Source: Clostridium sp. N3C (GTDB lineage Bacteria; Bacillota; Clostridia; Clostridiales; Clostridiaceae). From it: 64,000 nt of DNA. The position numbers were made by a program, and so were the translations under genes. Each line of letters starts with the position of its first letter. Position 1 is the stretch's first letter. The notes under the pieces are model-generated. The model was not told where the DNA came from and made no database searches. It saw nothing but the letters and a program-made list of their open reading frames with translations. The stretch is from contig NZ_FMJL01000003.1 of the NCBI RefSeq assembly GCF_900095445.1, positions 81,438 to 145,437 of the forward strand, written 5' to 3'. Below are positions 1 through 10,213 of this stretch, piece after piece.

Positions 1-34
1 GGATTTAGATGATATTAATAAATTTTTAAATTAA
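1..34 (+). CDS. C-terminal end of an upstream gene, probably gpr
   Basis: The frame starting at base 2 reads DLDDINKFLN and then stops at TAA (32-34). Only eleven codons are visible, so the product cannot be identified from sequence. In clostridia the gene immediately before spoIIP is usually gpr, the spore protease that degrades small acid-soluble proteins. That assignment rests on gene order alone. Confidence 0.4.
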   Translation, partial: DLDDINKFLN

Positions 35-93
35 AAATAGGATAAATTACACTAAAGAGTTAAAAGCTGGGAAGAAAAATAAGTGAAAATCTC

Positions 94-144
94 TTTTAGA
101 GCTATTAATCGAGATAAAGATCTACTTGGTTGGTAGCTCTAAAA
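94..144 (+). repeat. 11-bp inverted repeat before spoIIP
   Basis: TTTTAGAGCTA (94-104) and TAGCTCTAAAA (134-144) are perfect inverted repeats around a 29-nt loop. The loop is long and no T run follows, so this is a weak terminator at best. It could be a regulator site or an mRNA structure between the upstream gene and spoIIP. The rest of 35-248 shows no gene. Confidence 0.4.
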
Positions 145-248
145 TTTAGCTTTAAATAAAATATGTTAATTATCTCCTTTATATAGGCATATATAAACTC
201 ACCTATTAATATATTTAAGTAGATTTACTAAAGAAAGTGGTGAGGTTT

Positions 249-1355
249 ATGTTATATGGGGGAACCATAAAGCAGAACAACAATTCTAAAGTTTTTATTG
301 CTACAGTAATATCACTATTTATATTGATTGTTGTAACTGTGTATGGTTTTAAAGTACTTTTTTTAAATAATGCTAATAACAGAAGATACAACAGTGTACT
401 TTATGCTCAGGTAATTAATCATTCTATGCCTGTGATTGAGGTAACAACCTTTGAAGAAGAAGCATTGGCGGAAAACAATATCACTATACAGGGAGAGGTT
501 TTAAAGCTGTTAGGGATAGATATGAGTAATCCTATATCTATATTGGCTAGAGAGATTTCCTTTTTTAAAACTATTTCTATTAATGAAAATATAGGAACTT
601 CCACAGTTGACCCAACTTATGCAATAAGTCCTTTTAATTTATCAGAAGGACAAATTACTGCAAGTTCCAATGAAGTAGTAAATAACAGTGTCTCTAGGGG
701 AAACTCCGGCAATATAGTGGATGTGACTAATCCAGCTTTAAAACAAAATTTAGACCCGGCAAAACCAAGGGTTTTAATTTATCACACCCATACTACAGAG
801 TCATTTTCTCCTAATGGCAATTATAATTCAGATCAAAGTAAAAACATTGTGGACATAGGTGAAGATGTAAAGGCGGAATTAGAAAATAATTATGGTATTT
901 CTGTTATACATGATAAAACTGTACATGATTCTAATATCAATAAATCCTATAGCAATTCAAGGATAACCTTAGAAAATTATTTGAATCAATATAAGGATTT
1001 TGACTTGATTATAGACATGCATAGAGATGCTGTTTACAGCAAAAACAGTGTTACAATAACCATGAATGGAGAAAGTGTAGCTAAAATAATGTTTGTGCTA
1101 ACAAAAAAGAATCCATCTTTTAGTAAAAATCAAGCCCTTGTAAATGAACTTATAAAAATAAGCGATAATTTATTTCCTGGTTTTTGCAGAGGAACTTATT
1201 ACTATAATTACGGGAATAAGTATTTTAATCAAGATAAAAGTGGTAATGCAATTCTTATAGAAGTGGGAGCAAATATAAATACCCACCAAGAGGCTAAAAA
1301 TTCCGCCAAGTATACAGCTAGAATTATAGCTGAGTATTTAAGTAAGCAAAAATAG
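249..1355 (+). CDS. spoIIP: Stage II sporulation protein P
   Basis: SpoIIP is a membrane-anchored cell-wall amidase/endopeptidase that works with SpoIID and SpoIIM to thin septal peptidoglycan during engulfment of the forespore. The protein has one N-terminal membrane segment (about residues 14-34) and a C-terminal amidase domain with the metal-binding blocks YHTHTTESF (about 178), DMHRDA (about 256) and EVGANINTHQEAK (about 338). The ATG at 249 is preferred because GGTGAGG lies just before it, although the spacing of 3 nt is short. An in-frame GTG at 237 is the alternative. The length of about 368 residues is usual for the family. Expression under sigma-E is expected from family knowledge, but I see no clear promoter. 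Confidence 0.93.
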   Translation: MLYGGTIKQNNNSKVFIATVISLFILIVVTVYGFKVLFLNNANNRRYNSVLYAQVINHSMPVIEVTTFEEEALAENNITIQGEVLKLLGIDMSNPISILAREISFFKTISINENIGTSTVDPTYAISPFNLSEGQITASSNEVVNNSVSRGNSGNIVDVTNPALKQNLDPAKPRVLIYHTHTTESFSPNGNYNSDQSKNIVDIGEDVKAELENNYGISVIHDKTVHDSNINKSYSNSRITLENYLNQYKDFDLIIDMHRDAVYSKNSVTITMNGESVAKIMFVLTKKNPSFSKNQALVNELIKISDNLFPGFCRGTYYYNYGNKYFNQDKSGNAILIEVGANINTHQEAKNSAKYTARIIAEYLSKQK

Positions 1356-1415
1356 CCTTGGTCAATTGCTAAAAGTTGAAATTAATGTTTTATAATTGAA
1401 TAAAAATTAAGAAAT

Positions 1416-1458
1416 AAGAGCATCCTTATAGGTGGTTAATATACTAGGGGGTGTTCTT
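1416..1458 (+). terminator. Hairpin after spoIIP that contains the next gene's ribosome binding site
   Basis: AAGAGCATCC (1416-1425) pairs with GGGTGTTCTT (1449-1458), with two G-U pairs, and TTTATTTT follows. It could terminate spoIIP transcription. The right arm contains the AGGGGG that serves the TTG start at 1464, so the fold would also hide that ribosome binding site. Confidence 0.45.
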
Positions 1459-1463
1459 TTATT

Positions 1464-1793
1464 TTGATAGGTAGAAAATATACAATAGTGTTATGGTTAA
1501 GTCTAATTGTTGTATTAATAGGAATTTTAAAAGTAAATATAGAAATTAACAGAATAAATGGTAAGGCATACGATGAAGAAACATATAAAAATGTTTATTC
1601 AGATAGTGATCATAGGGCAGATGCCTATGCAGAGATTACTCTTGATAATAAAAGGGGAGTACAATTAAGGATGTATTATACTGCAGAGCCCTTTGATCTT
1701 AGGTTTTCCATCGGTAATAAAGTTATTTACATAAATAAAAGTATTTTTAATGGAAAGAAAGAAGAAACTAAGGTTAGCTCCCAGCAACAGTAA
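1464..1793 (+). CDS. Small single-pass membrane protein of unknown function
   Basis: I do not recognise this 109-residue protein. It has a short basic N-terminus, one hydrophobic segment (about residues 9-24) and then a hydrophilic domain with a beta-rich-looking segment (AYAEITLDNKRGVQLRMYY). It is probably exported and anchored by its N-terminus. The start is TTG with AGGGGGTG 11 nt upstream. That site lies inside a hairpin, so translation may be weak or controlled. It sits between spoIIP and lepA, and a function in sporulation would be guesswork. Confidence 0.6.
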   Translation: MIGRKYTIVLWLSLIVVLIGILKVNIEINRINGKAYDEETYKNVYSDSDHRADAYAEITLDNKRGVQLRMYYTAEPFDLRFSIGNKVIYINKSIFNGKKEETKVSSQQQ

Positions 1794-1828
1794 GAAATCT
1801 AGGAAGCTTGAAGGAAAATCACTTGTTA

Positions 1829-1859
1829 TTGACAGCAACTAAGGTGTCTATGATATAAT
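1829..1859 (+). promoter_or_regulatory. Candidate sigma-A promoter for lepA-hemW
   Basis: TTGACA (1829-1834) and TATAAT (1854-1859) are both consensus hexamers, separated by 19 bp, slightly longer than the preferred 17. Transcription would start near 1866, giving lepA a leader of about 145 nt. Confidence 0.55.
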
Positions 1860-1966
1860 TTAACTTGATTTAGGCAAGAATAGTCTTTATAGGATAATAT
1901 GAACTAATCCATTTAAAGCAGATTTTGAACTTGAGTAGTTACATATATACTAATGCTATTTCAATA

Positions 1967-2014
1967 ATGGGGGTGAAGATTTCCCAAGAGAAAGTTTTGG
2001 GAAATATAAGATGA
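1967..2014 (+). promoter_or_regulatory. Leader mini-ORF and hairpin overlapping the lepA start
   Basis: An in-frame run beginning ATG (1967) or GTG (1973) encodes about 13-15 codons and stops at TGA 2012-2014, so it overlaps the lepA ATG as ATGA. It contains the inverted repeat TTTCCCAA (1980-1987) / TTGGGAAA (1997-2004). lepA has no strong ribosome binding site of its own, so translational coupling or hairpin control is possible. Confidence 0.35.
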
Positions 2015-3816
2015 AGAGCGATAGACAGAAACATATAAGAAACTTTTGCATTATAGCACATATAGATCATGGAAAATCAACATTAGCAGATAGATTGTTA
2101 GAGAAAACAGGTACTCTAACTGAAAGAGAGATGGAAAATCAAGTACTAGACAATATGGAATTGGAAAAAGAGAGAGGAATAACTATTAAAGCTCAGGCTG
2201 CTAGATTGGTATATAAGAGCAAAGATGGAAAAGAATACATATTAAACTTAATAGATACACCAGGACATGTAGACTTTAACTATGAGGTTTCAAGAAGTTT
2301 GGCTGCTTGTGAAGGAGCCATATTAGTAGTAGATGCTACTCAAGGTATTCAAGCACAGACATTAGCTAATTGCTATTTAGCCTTAGATCATGACTTGGAA
2401 ATTATTCCGGTAATAAATAAAATTGATTTACCTAGTGCTAGACCGGAGGAGGTAAAACAAGAAATCGAAGATATCATAGGTCTGGATGCAGAAGATGCAC
2501 CAATGATATCTGCAAAGTCCGGTTTAAACATAGATCAAGTTTTAGAAAGCATAGTAGAGAAATTGCCATCGCCAGAAGGTGATGAAAATGCGCCTTTGAG
2601 AGCTTTGATATTTGATTCTTACTATGACAGCTATAAAGGTGTTGTTTGCTACGTAGCAGTTAAAGAAGGTACTGTTAAGCCTGGAACTAAGATCAAGCTA
2701 ATGGCTACTGGCAAGTCTTATGAAGTTACAGAATTAGGAGTTTTTGCACCTGGTTTTATGCCTATGCAAGAATTAAGGGCAGGAGATGTTGGATATATAA
2801 CTGCTTCAATAAAAAATGTAAGAGATGCAAGGGTTGGAGATACCATTACTGAATTTTATAATCCTGCAGAAGAACCTTTACCAGGATACAGACCTGCAGT
2901 TCCAATGGTATATAGTGGTATATATCCTGTAGATGGTGCGGACTATGAAGAGTTGAGAGATGCTCTTGAAAAACTACAATTAAATGACGCAGCCTTGCAA
3001 TTTGAACCAGAAACTTCCTTAGCTTTAGGTTTTGGTTTTAGATGTGGATTTTTAGGACTTCTTCATATGGAAATAATTCAAGAGAGAATAGAGAGGGAAT
3101 ATAATATTGATATTATAACCACTGCCCCTTCTGTTATTTATAAGGTAACAAAAACTAATGGAGAAGTAATTGAAATAACTAATCCTACAAATTTACCCGA
3201 ACCTTCAGAAATACAATCTATGGAAGAGCCAATGGTTAAGGCTTCAATAATTACACCTTCTGATTATGTAGGAGCTGTAATGGAACTATGTCAAAATAGA
3301 AGAGGAACTTATATTGATATGAACTATATAGAGGCCACTAGAGCGGTGGTAAACTATGAATTACCTCTTAACGAAATTATATACGACTTTTTCGATACTT
3401 TAAAATCTAGGACTAGAGGTTATGCTTCCTTAGATTATGAGTTTAAAGGATATAAGGAAACAAAGCTTGTTAAGCTTGATATATTACTAAATGGTGATAT
3501 AGTTGATGCTCTATCAATGATTGTACCAGCAGACAGAGCTTACACTAAGGGTAGAAATATGACAGAAAAGCTAAAGGAATTAATACCAAGGCAGATGTTT
3601 GAAATTCCTATTCAAGCAGCTATAGGCTCTAAAATTATAGCAAGAGAGACTGTTAAAGCTATGAGAAAAGACGTGTTAGCTAAATGTTACGGAGGAGATA
3701 TTACTAGAAAGAAAAAACTACTAGAAAAGCAGAAGGAAGGAAAGAAGAGAATGAGGCAGGTTGGTTCTGTAGAAGTGCCTCAAGAAGCTTTCATGGCTGT
3801 TTTAAAGGTAGAATAG
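2011..3816 (+). CDS. lepA: Elongation factor 4 (LepA)
   Basis: LepA is a ribosome-associated GTPase related to EF-G that acts on stalled or misassembled ribosomes. The G1 loop AHIDHGKST (about residue 17), the switch II motif DTPGH (about 84) and NKID (about 137) are visible. The EF-G-like domains and the LepA-specific lysine-rich C-terminal region ([21 protein letters not shown]) follow. At 601 residues it is full length. The ATG at 2011 is supported by the conserved N-terminus, although only a weak GGGAAA precedes it and a leader ORF overlaps it by 4 nt. hemW follows after 12 nt, so the two form an operon. Confidence 0.97.
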   Translation: MKSDRQKHIRNFCIIAHIDHGKSTLADRLLEKTGTLTEREMENQVLDNMELEKERGITIKAQAARLVYKSKDGKEYILNLIDTPGHVDFNYEVSRSLAACEGAILVVDATQGIQAQTLANCYLALDHDLEIIPVINKIDLPSARPEEVKQEIEDIIGLDAEDAPMISAKSGLNIDQVLESIVEKLPSPEGDENAPLRALIFDSYYDSYKGVVCYVAVKEGTVKPGTKIKLMATGKSYEVTELGVFAPGFMPMQELRAGDVGYITASIKNVRDARVGDTITEFYNPAEEPLPGYRPAVPMVYSGIYPVDGADYEELRDALEKLQLNDAALQFEPETSLALGFGFRCGFLGLLHMEIIQERIEREYNIDIITTAPSVIYKVTKTNGEVIEITNPTNLPEPSEIQSMEEPMVKASIITPSDYVGAVMELCQNRRGTYIDMNYIEATRAVVNYELPLNEIIYDFFDTLKSRTRGYASLDYEFKGYKETKLVKLDILLNGDIVDALSMIVPADRAYTKGRNMTEKLKELIPRQMFEIPIQAAIGSKIIARETVKAMRKDVLAKCYGGDITRKKKLLEKQKEGKKRMRQVGSVEVPQEAFMAVLKVE

Positions 3817-3828
3817 GAGGATAAAATT

Positions 3829-4959
3829 ATGGGTGTAGGCTTATATATACACATACCATTTTGTAAGAGTAAATGCATGTATTGTGATTTTTGCTCTTTC
3901 AGTGGTAAGGAAAATATGATGATAGATTACACCCATGCTCTCTGCAAAGAAATACTTTTAGCCGGTAAAGGCAAAAATATAGAAACAGTTTTTATAGGTG
4001 GGGGAACTCCCACCTATTTGTGTTTAGAGGCATGGGAATTAATTGGAAATTGCTTAAAAGAACTAAATATTAGTGATAAGGCTGAATTTACAGTGGAATG
4101 TAATCCAGGTACTATTGATATTGACAAGCTTAAAATGCTGAAAAAATTAGGTGTTAATAGAATAAGCATAGGACTTCAAGCTTGGCAAGATAATCTGTTA
4201 AAAAGTATAGGTAGAATTCACACAAGAGATGAATTTATAGATTGCTTTAATATGGTGAGGTCACAGGGTATTGATAATATTAATGTAGATATTATGTTTG
4301 GACTTCCTGATCAAAGGTTAAGTGATTTGAAAGAAACTGTAGAGGAGCTTTCTAAGCTTAATCCAGAACATATTTCCTGCTATAGCTTAATTGTGGAGGA
4401 GAATACGCCCTTTGGTAAATTATATGAAAAAGGTCGACTTAAACTTCCTGATGAAGACTTAGAGAGAGAAATGTATGACGAAGCAGTAAAACTTCTTGAG
4501 CAAAAGGGATATAAGCAATATGAGATTTCAAATTTCTCAAAGGATGGTTTCCAATGTAAGCATAATATTAAATATTGGAAGACAGAGGAGTATGTAGCTT
4601 GCGGCCTTGCAGCTCATGGATATGTGGATGGAATAAGGTATAGAAATGAAGAAAATATTAAAAAATATATTAGAACGGTAAATGAATTAGGCCTTTCAGT
4701 GGTTGAAAGTTATAAGAATACAAAAGAAGATGATATAGAAGAATTTATGTTTATGGGTTTAAGAATGTTAGAAGGGGTGTCTGAGGATGAGTTTTATAAT
4801 AGATTTGGTTTATCTTTATGGGATTTATATGGAGAGGTAATTACCAAATTTATAAAGATAAATTATCTAGAGTATAAAGATAGGCATATTTCAATAAATC
4901 CTAAAGCCTTAGGCATATCTAACAGTATAATGTGTGAATTTATTTTAGATAAAAATTGA
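3829..4959 (+). CDS. hemW: Radical SAM heme chaperone HemW
   Basis: HemW is a radical SAM protein related to coproporphyrinogen dehydrogenase HemN that binds and delivers heme instead of oxidising coproporphyrinogen. The cluster motif CKSKCMYCDFC is at residues 12-22, and the SAM-binding GGGTPT motif is at about 57-62. The short length of 376 residues and the CX3CX2C pattern followed by FC match HemW. It begins 12 nt after lepA with AGGAGG, a pairing common in Firmicutes. Confidence 0.92.
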   Translation: MGVGLYIHIPFCKSKCMYCDFCSFSGKENMMIDYTHALCKEILLAGKGKNIETVFIGGGTPTYLCLEAWELIGNCLKELNISDKAEFTVECNPGTIDIDKLKMLKKLGVNRISIGLQAWQDNLLKSIGRIHTRDEFIDCFNMVRSQGIDNINVDIMFGLPDQRLSDLKETVEELSKLNPEHISCYSLIVEENTPFGKLYEKGRLKLPDEDLEREMYDEAVKLLEQKGYKQYEISNFSKDGFQCKHNIKYWKTEEYVACGLAAHGYVDGIRYRNEENIKKYIRTVNELGLSVVESYKNTKEDDIEEFMFMGLRMLEGVSEDEFYNRFGLSLWDLYGEVITKFIKINYLEYKDRHISINPKALGISNSIMCEFILDKN

Positions 4960-5079
4960 AAAATGTTATAAATTTCTATAAAGCATAATAATTTAAAGAA
5001 AAAATGAGATTATGGAAGGTTTTAATTTATAAATCACTATATTTATATTAAACTTCTATATAATAATTTCAATATATAG

Positions 5080-5108
5080 TTGACAAAGAAAAATGATAAT
5101 GGTATTTT
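5080..5108 (+). promoter_or_regulatory. Sigma-A promoter of the hrcA operon
   Basis: TTGACA (5080-5085) is followed 17 bp later by TATTTT (5103-5108). The predicted start lies a few bases before the CIRCE element, the usual layout for HrcA-repressed operons. The rest of 4960-5163 shows no gene. Confidence 0.65.
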
Positions 5109-5121
5109 TAAAACGTAGTGA

Positions 5122-5148
5122 TTAGCACTCATCGTTATTGAGTGCTAA
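5122..5148 (+). promoter_or_regulatory. CIRCE operator (HrcA binding site)
   Basis: TTAGCACTC (5122-5130), nine spacer bases and GAGTGCTAA (5140-5148) give an exact CIRCE consensus. It lies between the promoter and hrcA, so HrcA is expected to repress its own operon and release it on heat shock. Confidence 0.97.
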
Positions 5149-5163
5149 CAAAGAGGTGAGCAT

Positions 5164-6192
5164 ATGGAAATTGATGATAGAAAACTAAAAATACTACAGG
5201 CTATTATCAGTGACTATATTAATACCGGTGAACCTGTAGGTTCTAGAACCATCGCTCGCAAATATGATTTGGGAGTAAGTTCAGCCACTATAAGAAATGA
5301 AATGGCTGATTTAGAAGAGATGGGGTATATTGAACAACTTTATACTTCTTCTGGGAGAAAACCTTCTGATAAAGGTTATAGGCTATTTGTGGATAAATTA
5401 ATGAAAACCCATGAGCTTACTGCAGAAGAAGACTTGTTTATAAAGAATATGTTGCTTAATGCTGCTTTATTTGAAGTGGAAAAAGTAATTAGGCAAGCAA
5501 GTGTAGTATTATCAAGATTGACACAACTAACTTGTGTAGTTAAAACTCCATCCGTTAAGAAAAGTTACCTAAGGGCAATCCAATTAGTTAATATTGATAA
5601 TAACAATATGTTATTGGTTATTGTTACTGATAGTGGAATAATTAAGAATAGTATGATAAAAGTGAAAGGTCCTGTTAGTTCAGATATACTTATTAGATTG
5701 AATAATATGCTTAATACTAGATTGAGAAATTTGACCATAGAGGATATAAATCTTGAAGTTATCAATAATATAAAAAATGATCTTAAAGGATATGATGATA
5801 TATTTAATGCAATTATTCCACCTCTTTATGATTGCTTAAATGAGGACAGTTGCGAAGTGTTAACAGAAGGAGAAACAAATATACTAAAGTACCCTGAATA
5901 TAATGATATAAATAGGGCTAAGGAGTTTATATCTTTTTTAGATAATAAAGAGATAGTTAATAAATTAATTTCTGATTCTATAGATACAAAGGTTAGTATA
6001 GGAGAAGAAAACTATATTCCAGAGGCTAAAGATTACAGTATTATTTCTAAAGCCTATGGAAAAGATGGAAAAATTTTAGGATCCATTGGAATTATTGGTC
6101 CTACTCGAATGCAGTATTCAAAGGTTATTTCCTTATTAAATAAAGTTATTGAACTTTTGAATGAGAACTTAAAACATTATGATAATTGGTGA
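5164..6192 (+). CDS. hrcA: Heat-inducible transcription repressor HrcA
   Basis: HrcA is a dimeric repressor that binds CIRCE and needs GroEL to stay active. The N-terminal winged-helix DNA-binding domain (about residues 1-75, including SSATIRNEMADLEEMGYI) is followed by a GAF-like dimerisation domain. At 342 residues it is full length. A strong site (AGAGGTGAG) precedes the ATG at 5164, and the CIRCE operator is 15 nt further up. It is the first gene of hrcA-grpE-dnaK-dnaJ. Confidence 0.97.
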   Translation: MEIDDRKLKILQAIISDYINTGEPVGSRTIARKYDLGVSSATIRNEMADLEEMGYIEQLYTSSGRKPSDKGYRLFVDKLMKTHELTAEEDLFIKNMLLNAALFEVEKVIRQASVVLSRLTQLTCVVKTPSVKKSYLRAIQLVNIDNNNMLLVIVTDSGIIKNSMIKVKGPVSSDILIRLNNMLNTRLRNLTIEDINLEVINNIKNDLKGYDDIFNAIIPPLYDCLNEDSCEVLTEGETNILKYPEYNDINRAKEFISFLDNKEIVNKLISDSIDTKVSIGEENYIPEAKDYSIISKAYGKDGKILGSIGIIGPTRMQYSKVISLLNKVIELLNENLKHYDNW

Positions 6193-6230
6193 AGTATACT
6201 ACATAAATGTAGTAAAAATGGAGGTGCGGT

Positions 6231-6878
6231 ATGACTAAAAAAGTCAAATATGAAGGGGAAGAAAAGGTAACTGTTGATGAGTCAACTGACAATAAGGATA
6301 TGAATAATGAAAATGAAAATGAAACTGTAACTGAGGCAGAAGTGAGAGAAGATCAAGAATTTGAGGCTATAAATGAAGAGGAAGTAAAATCTGATGAAAC
6401 TCAGTGCTGCAAGAAGCTAGAGGAAGAAAATAAAAAGCTTAAAGATGATCTAACTAGAGTTTCTAATGAATTAGAAACTCTTAAGGATAGATTGATTCGA
6501 ACTACTGCTGAATATGAAAACTTTAGAAAAAGAACTGCTAAAGAAAAAGAGGGAATTTACACCGATGCTTGCATTGACGTATTAAAGAATATATTACCTG
6601 TGGCAGATAACTTAGAAAGAGCTCTTATTGCAGATGGTAGCCTTGAGGATATGAAAAAAGGTATAGAAATGACCTTAAGACAGTTCAAAGATGCTCTAGA
6701 AAAATTAGGGGTAACAGAAATACCTACAGATGGAGAATTTGATCCTAATTTACATGATGCTATGATGCATATAGAAGATGAAAACTATGGAAAAAATGTT
6801 ATTGCTGAAGTATTCCAAAAAGGCTACATGAGGGGAGACAAAGTTATCAGACATAGTATGGTTAAAGTAGCAAATTAA
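6231..6878 (+). CDS. grpE: Nucleotide exchange factor GrpE
   Basis: GrpE is a homodimeric co-chaperone that releases ADP from DnaK. The first 60 or so residues are a disordered acidic stretch. A long coiled coil with the conserved RTTAEYENFRKRTAKE block and a C-terminal beta domain (VIAEVFQKGYMRGDKVIRHSMVKV) follow. GGAGGTG precedes the ATG. It lies between hrcA and dnaK and shares their CIRCE control. Confidence 0.96.
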   Translation: MTKKVKYEGEEKVTVDESTDNKDMNNENENETVTEAEVREDQEFEAINEEEVKSDETQCCKKLEEENKKLKDDLTRVSNELETLKDRLIRTTAEYENFRKRTAKEKEGIYTDACIDVLKNILPVADNLERALIADGSLEDMKKGIEMTLRQFKDALEKLGVTEIPTDGEFDPNLHDAMMHIEDENYGKNVIAEVFQKGYMRGDKVIRHSMVKVAN

Positions 6879-6968
6879 TGGCTTGAAATTATAGAATGAC
6901 AACATAAATTTAGGTTAAATAAGCTTTAAGAAATTGAATTTTTGTAGAGTTTAAGGAGGAAAAATTAA

Positions 6969-8822
6969 ATGGGAAAAGTAATAGGTATTGATTTAGGAAC
7001 TACTAACTCATGTGTAGCAGTTATGGAAGGTGGAGAACCGGTAGTTATAGCAAACGCAGAAGGTTCTAGAACTACACCATCCGTTGTTTCTTTCCAGGCT
7101 AATGGTGAAAGATTAGTTGGTCAAGTAGCTAAAAGACAGGCTATAACAAATCCAGATAAGACTATAATATCAATAAAGAGATATATGGGAACAGACCATA
7201 AGGTAAATATTGATGGTAAGGAATATACACCTCAAGAAATTTCTGCTATGATTCTTCAAAAGATTAAAGCAGATGCAGAAGCTTATTTAGGAGAGCCTGT
7301 AACTCAAGCGGTTATAACTGTTCCAGCATATTTTAACGACAGCCAAAGACAGGCTACAAAAGACGCTGGTAAAATTGCAGGATTAGAAGTATTAAGAATA
7401 ATAAATGAACCTACAGCAGCATCTCTTGCTTATGGATTAGATAAAACAGATTCAAGCCAAAAAATCTTTGTTTATGACCTTGGTGGAGGTACTTTTGACG
7501 TTTCTATCTTAGAATTAGGTGACGGTGTATTTGAAGTAAAGGCTACTAATGGTAACACAAAACTTGGAGGAGACGACTTTGACCAGAGAATTATGGACTA
7601 TATAGCTGATACCTTCAAGGCTGACACTGGTATAGAGTTAAGAAATGATAAAATGGCATTACAAAGATTAAAAGAAGCTGCAGAAAAGGCCAAGATTGAA
7701 TTATCATCCTCAATGCAGACTAACATAAATCTTCCATTCATAACAGCAGATGCTACTGGTCCTAAGCATATAGATATGAATTTAACAAGAGCTAAATTTA
7801 ATGAACTTACTCATGACTTAGTAGAAGCAACAATTGAGCCAATGAGAAAGGCTTTAGATGATGCTAAATTAACTATAAATGATATAGATAAGGTAATATT
7901 GGTTGGTGGTTCTACTAGAATTCCAGCAGTACAGGAAGCTGTTAAGAACTTTACTGGAAAAGAACCTTCAAAGGGTGTAAATCCAGATGAATGTGTAGCA
8001 GTAGGTGCAGCTATTCAGGCTGGTGTTTTAACTGGAGATGTAAAGGACATTCTTCTTCTAGATGTAACTCCATTAACTCTTGGTATTGAAACTATGGGAG
8101 GAATTGCAACTCCATTAATTCCAAGAAATACTACAATTCCTACAAGAAAGAGCCAGATATTCTCCACTGCTGCAGATGGTCAGACATCCGTTGAAATACA
8201 TGTAGTTCAGGGTGAAAGACAAATGGCTGCAGATAATAAGACTCTTGGAAGATTCACATTATCTGGTATAGCTCCAGCTCCAAGAGGAGTTCCACAGATT
8301 GAAGTAACTTTTGATATAGATGCTAACGGTATAGTTAACGTTTCTGCTAAGGATAAGGGAACAGGAAAAGAAGCTAACATTACTATAACTGCTTCTACAA
8401 ATCTAAGTGATGAAGAAATTGATAGAGCTGTTAAGGAAGCAGAAAGATATGCTGAAGAAGATAAAAAGAGAAAAGAAGCTATCGAAGCTAAGAATAATGC
8501 TGATCAGATAGTATATCAGACAGAAAAAACATTAAATGAACTTGGTGATAAGGTATCTGCAGAAGACAAAGCTAAGATCGAAAGTAAGTTACAAGCTCTT
8601 AAGTCTGTTAAAGATGGCGATAATGTAGAGGCTATAAAGAAGGCTACAGAAGAATTAACTCAAGAATTCTATGCAATATCTTCAAAGTTATACGCTAATG
8701 CAGATCCTAGTGCTCAAGGTTTTGATCCAAACAACATGGGAGGCGCTGCAAATAATGCAGGAAATTCAGCATCTCAGGAAGATAATGTTGTGGATGCAGA
8801 TTTCAAAGTAGATGACAAATAA
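6969..8822 (+). CDS. dnaK: Molecular chaperone DnaK (Hsp70)
   Basis: DnaK is an ATP-dependent Hsp70 chaperone that binds exposed hydrophobic peptides. The nucleotide-binding domain starts with [13 protein letters not shown] (residues 5-17) and includes the phosphate motif [12 protein letters not shown] (about 172). The substrate domain and helical lid follow, ending in an acidic tail with [10 protein letters not shown]. The 617-residue length is typical. The 90-nt gap after grpE ends in AAGGAGGA, and no separate terminator is visible. Confidence 0.98.
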   Translation: MGKVIGIDLGTTNSCVAVMEGGEPVVIANAEGSRTTPSVVSFQANGERLVGQVAKRQAITNPDKTIISIKRYMGTDHKVNIDGKEYTPQEISAMILQKIKADAEAYLGEPVTQAVITVPAYFNDSQRQATKDAGKIAGLEVLRIINEPTAASLAYGLDKTDSSQKIFVYDLGGGTFDVSILELGDGVFEVKATNGNTKLGGDDFDQRIMDYIADTFKADTGIELRNDKMALQRLKEAAEKAKIELSSSMQTNINLPFITADATGPKHIDMNLTRAKFNELTHDLVEATIEPMRKALDDAKLTINDIDKVILVGGSTRIPAVQEAVKNFTGKEPSKGVNPDECVAVGAAIQAGVLTGDVKDILLLDVTPLTLGIETMGGIATPLIPRNTTIPTRKSQIFSTAADGQTSVEIHVVQGERQMAADNKTLGRFTLSGIAPAPRGVPQIEVTFDIDANGIVNVSAKDKGTGKEANITITASTNLSDEEIDRAVKEAERYAEEDKKRKEAIEAKNNADQIVYQTEKTLNELGDKVSAEDKAKIESKLQALKSVKDGDNVEAIKKATEELTQEFYAISSKLYANADPSAQGFDPNNMGGAANNAGNSASQEDNVVDADFKVDDK

Positions 8823-8928
8823 GTAATATAAAAATCTACTAAGGGGAGAGGGCGAAAATACCCTTTCCCTATTTTAGATTTAAGTATATAATGAATAGGT
8901 TGAGATTGTATTAGGTGGTGAAATGCGG

Positions 8929-10065
8929 ATGGCAAATAAAGATTACTATGAAATACTAGGATTATCAAAGGGTGCCAGTGATGATGAGATTAAAAAAGCT
9001 TTTAGAAAGTTAGCAATCCAATACCATCCCGATAAGAATAAGGGAAATAAAGAGGCTGAGGAAAAATTTAAAGAGATTAACGAAGCCTATCAAGTATTAT
9101 CAGATCCAGAAAAAAGGGCTAGGTACGATCAATTTGGTACTGCAGACTTCCAAGGCGGTTTCGATGGTTTTGGCGGTTTTGATTTTTCTGATATGGGCTT
9201 TGGAGATATTTTTGAAAGCTTCTTTGGAGGAGGATTTTCAGGTAGGAGAAGGAAAGATGCACCTCAAAAGGGTGATGATATAGAAATGACCCTTAAGCTT
9301 ACTTTTGAAGAAGCGGTATTTGGGGTTGAAAAAGAGATTAACGTAACCCGTCATGAAACTTGTGAAACCTGTGGCGGTAATGGAGCGAAACCTGGAACAA
9401 GCCCTATTAGCTGTGATAGATGTGGTGGTACAGGTCAAATAAGGATACAGAGAGCTACTCCATTGGGAAGCTTTGTAACTACATCACATTGCGATAAGTG
9501 TGGAGGAAAAGGAAAAATCATCAATGATCCATGTCCTACATGTAAAGGTAAAGGTAAGGAAAGAAAGCACAGAAAGATAAAGGTTAATATACCTGCTGGT
9601 GTTGATAATGATAATATCATTCCATTGAGAGGACAAGGAGAACATGGCGTTAATGGAGGACCTCCAGGAGACTTATATATAGGATTAAAAGTTGCCTCTC
9701 ACCCAGTATTTAAAAGAAAAGGTGTGGATATTTATATTGACGCTCATATTAGTTTCGCACAAGCTGCCTTAGGAACAGAATTAAAAGTGCCTACCGTTGA
9801 TGGAGATGTTAAGTATAGTGTTCCTGCAGGAACTCAACCAGGTACCATTTTTAGATTAAAAGGTAAGGGTGTACCTAGAGTTAATTCATCTGGTAGAGGA
9901 GATCAATATGTTAATATAATAGTGGATGTGCCTAAGTCACTAAACGAAAAACAAGTGGAAGCGCTGAAGCTATTTATGGAGGCCAGTGGAGAACAATGGG
10001 ATCAAACTAAGGAAACAAAAAAAGGTAGTATTTTTAAAGGGAAAATATTTGGGAAAGATAAATAG
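8929..10065 (+). CDS. dnaJ: Chaperone protein DnaJ
   Basis: DnaJ is the Hsp40 partner that delivers substrates to DnaK and stimulates its ATPase. The J domain (residues 1-70) carries HPD (YHPDKN), then come a Gly/Phe-rich linker, four CXXCXGXG zinc repeats (about 145-210) and the C-terminal substrate-binding beta domains. The ATG at 8929 gives [11 protein letters not shown], which matches the family start. An ATG at 8923 adds two residues and is closer to AGGTGG. The gene closes the heat-shock operon. Confidence 0.96.
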   Translation: MANKDYYEILGLSKGASDDEIKKAFRKLAIQYHPDKNKGNKEAEEKFKEINEAYQVLSDPEKRARYDQFGTADFQGGFDGFGGFDFSDMGFGDIFESFFGGGFSGRRRKDAPQKGDDIEMTLKLTFEEAVFGVEKEINVTRHETCETCGGNGAKPGTSPISCDRCGGTGQIRIQRATPLGSFVTTSHCDKCGGKGKIINDPCPTCKGKGKERKHRKIKVNIPAGVDNDNIIPLRGQGEHGVNGGPPGDLYIGLKVASHPVFKRKGVDIYIDAHISFAQAALGTELKVPTVDGDVKYSVPAGTQPGTIFRLKGKGVPRVNSSGRGDQYVNIIVDVPKSLNEKQVEALKLFMEASGEQWDQTKETKKGSIFKGKIFGKDK

Positions 10066-10084
10066 AGATTTTAATTAGTATGTT

Positions 10085-10114
10085 AAAGTTCAGAGATTTT
10101 CTCTGAACTTTTAT
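10085..10114 (+). terminator. Terminator after dnaJ
   Basis: AAAGTTCAGAGA (10085-10096) and TCTCTGAACTTT (10100-10111) form a perfect 12-bp stem with a 3-nt loop, ending in TTTTAT. It marks the end of the heat-shock operon before prmA. Confidence 0.8.
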
Positions 10115-10213
10115 CCATCTTTTATGTTTAAAATAATTAACTATAGATAAAACTTAGATAAATATGATAGTATTTTATTTATAGATGAGAAGCATTACTT
10201 AGGAGGGGAAAAA

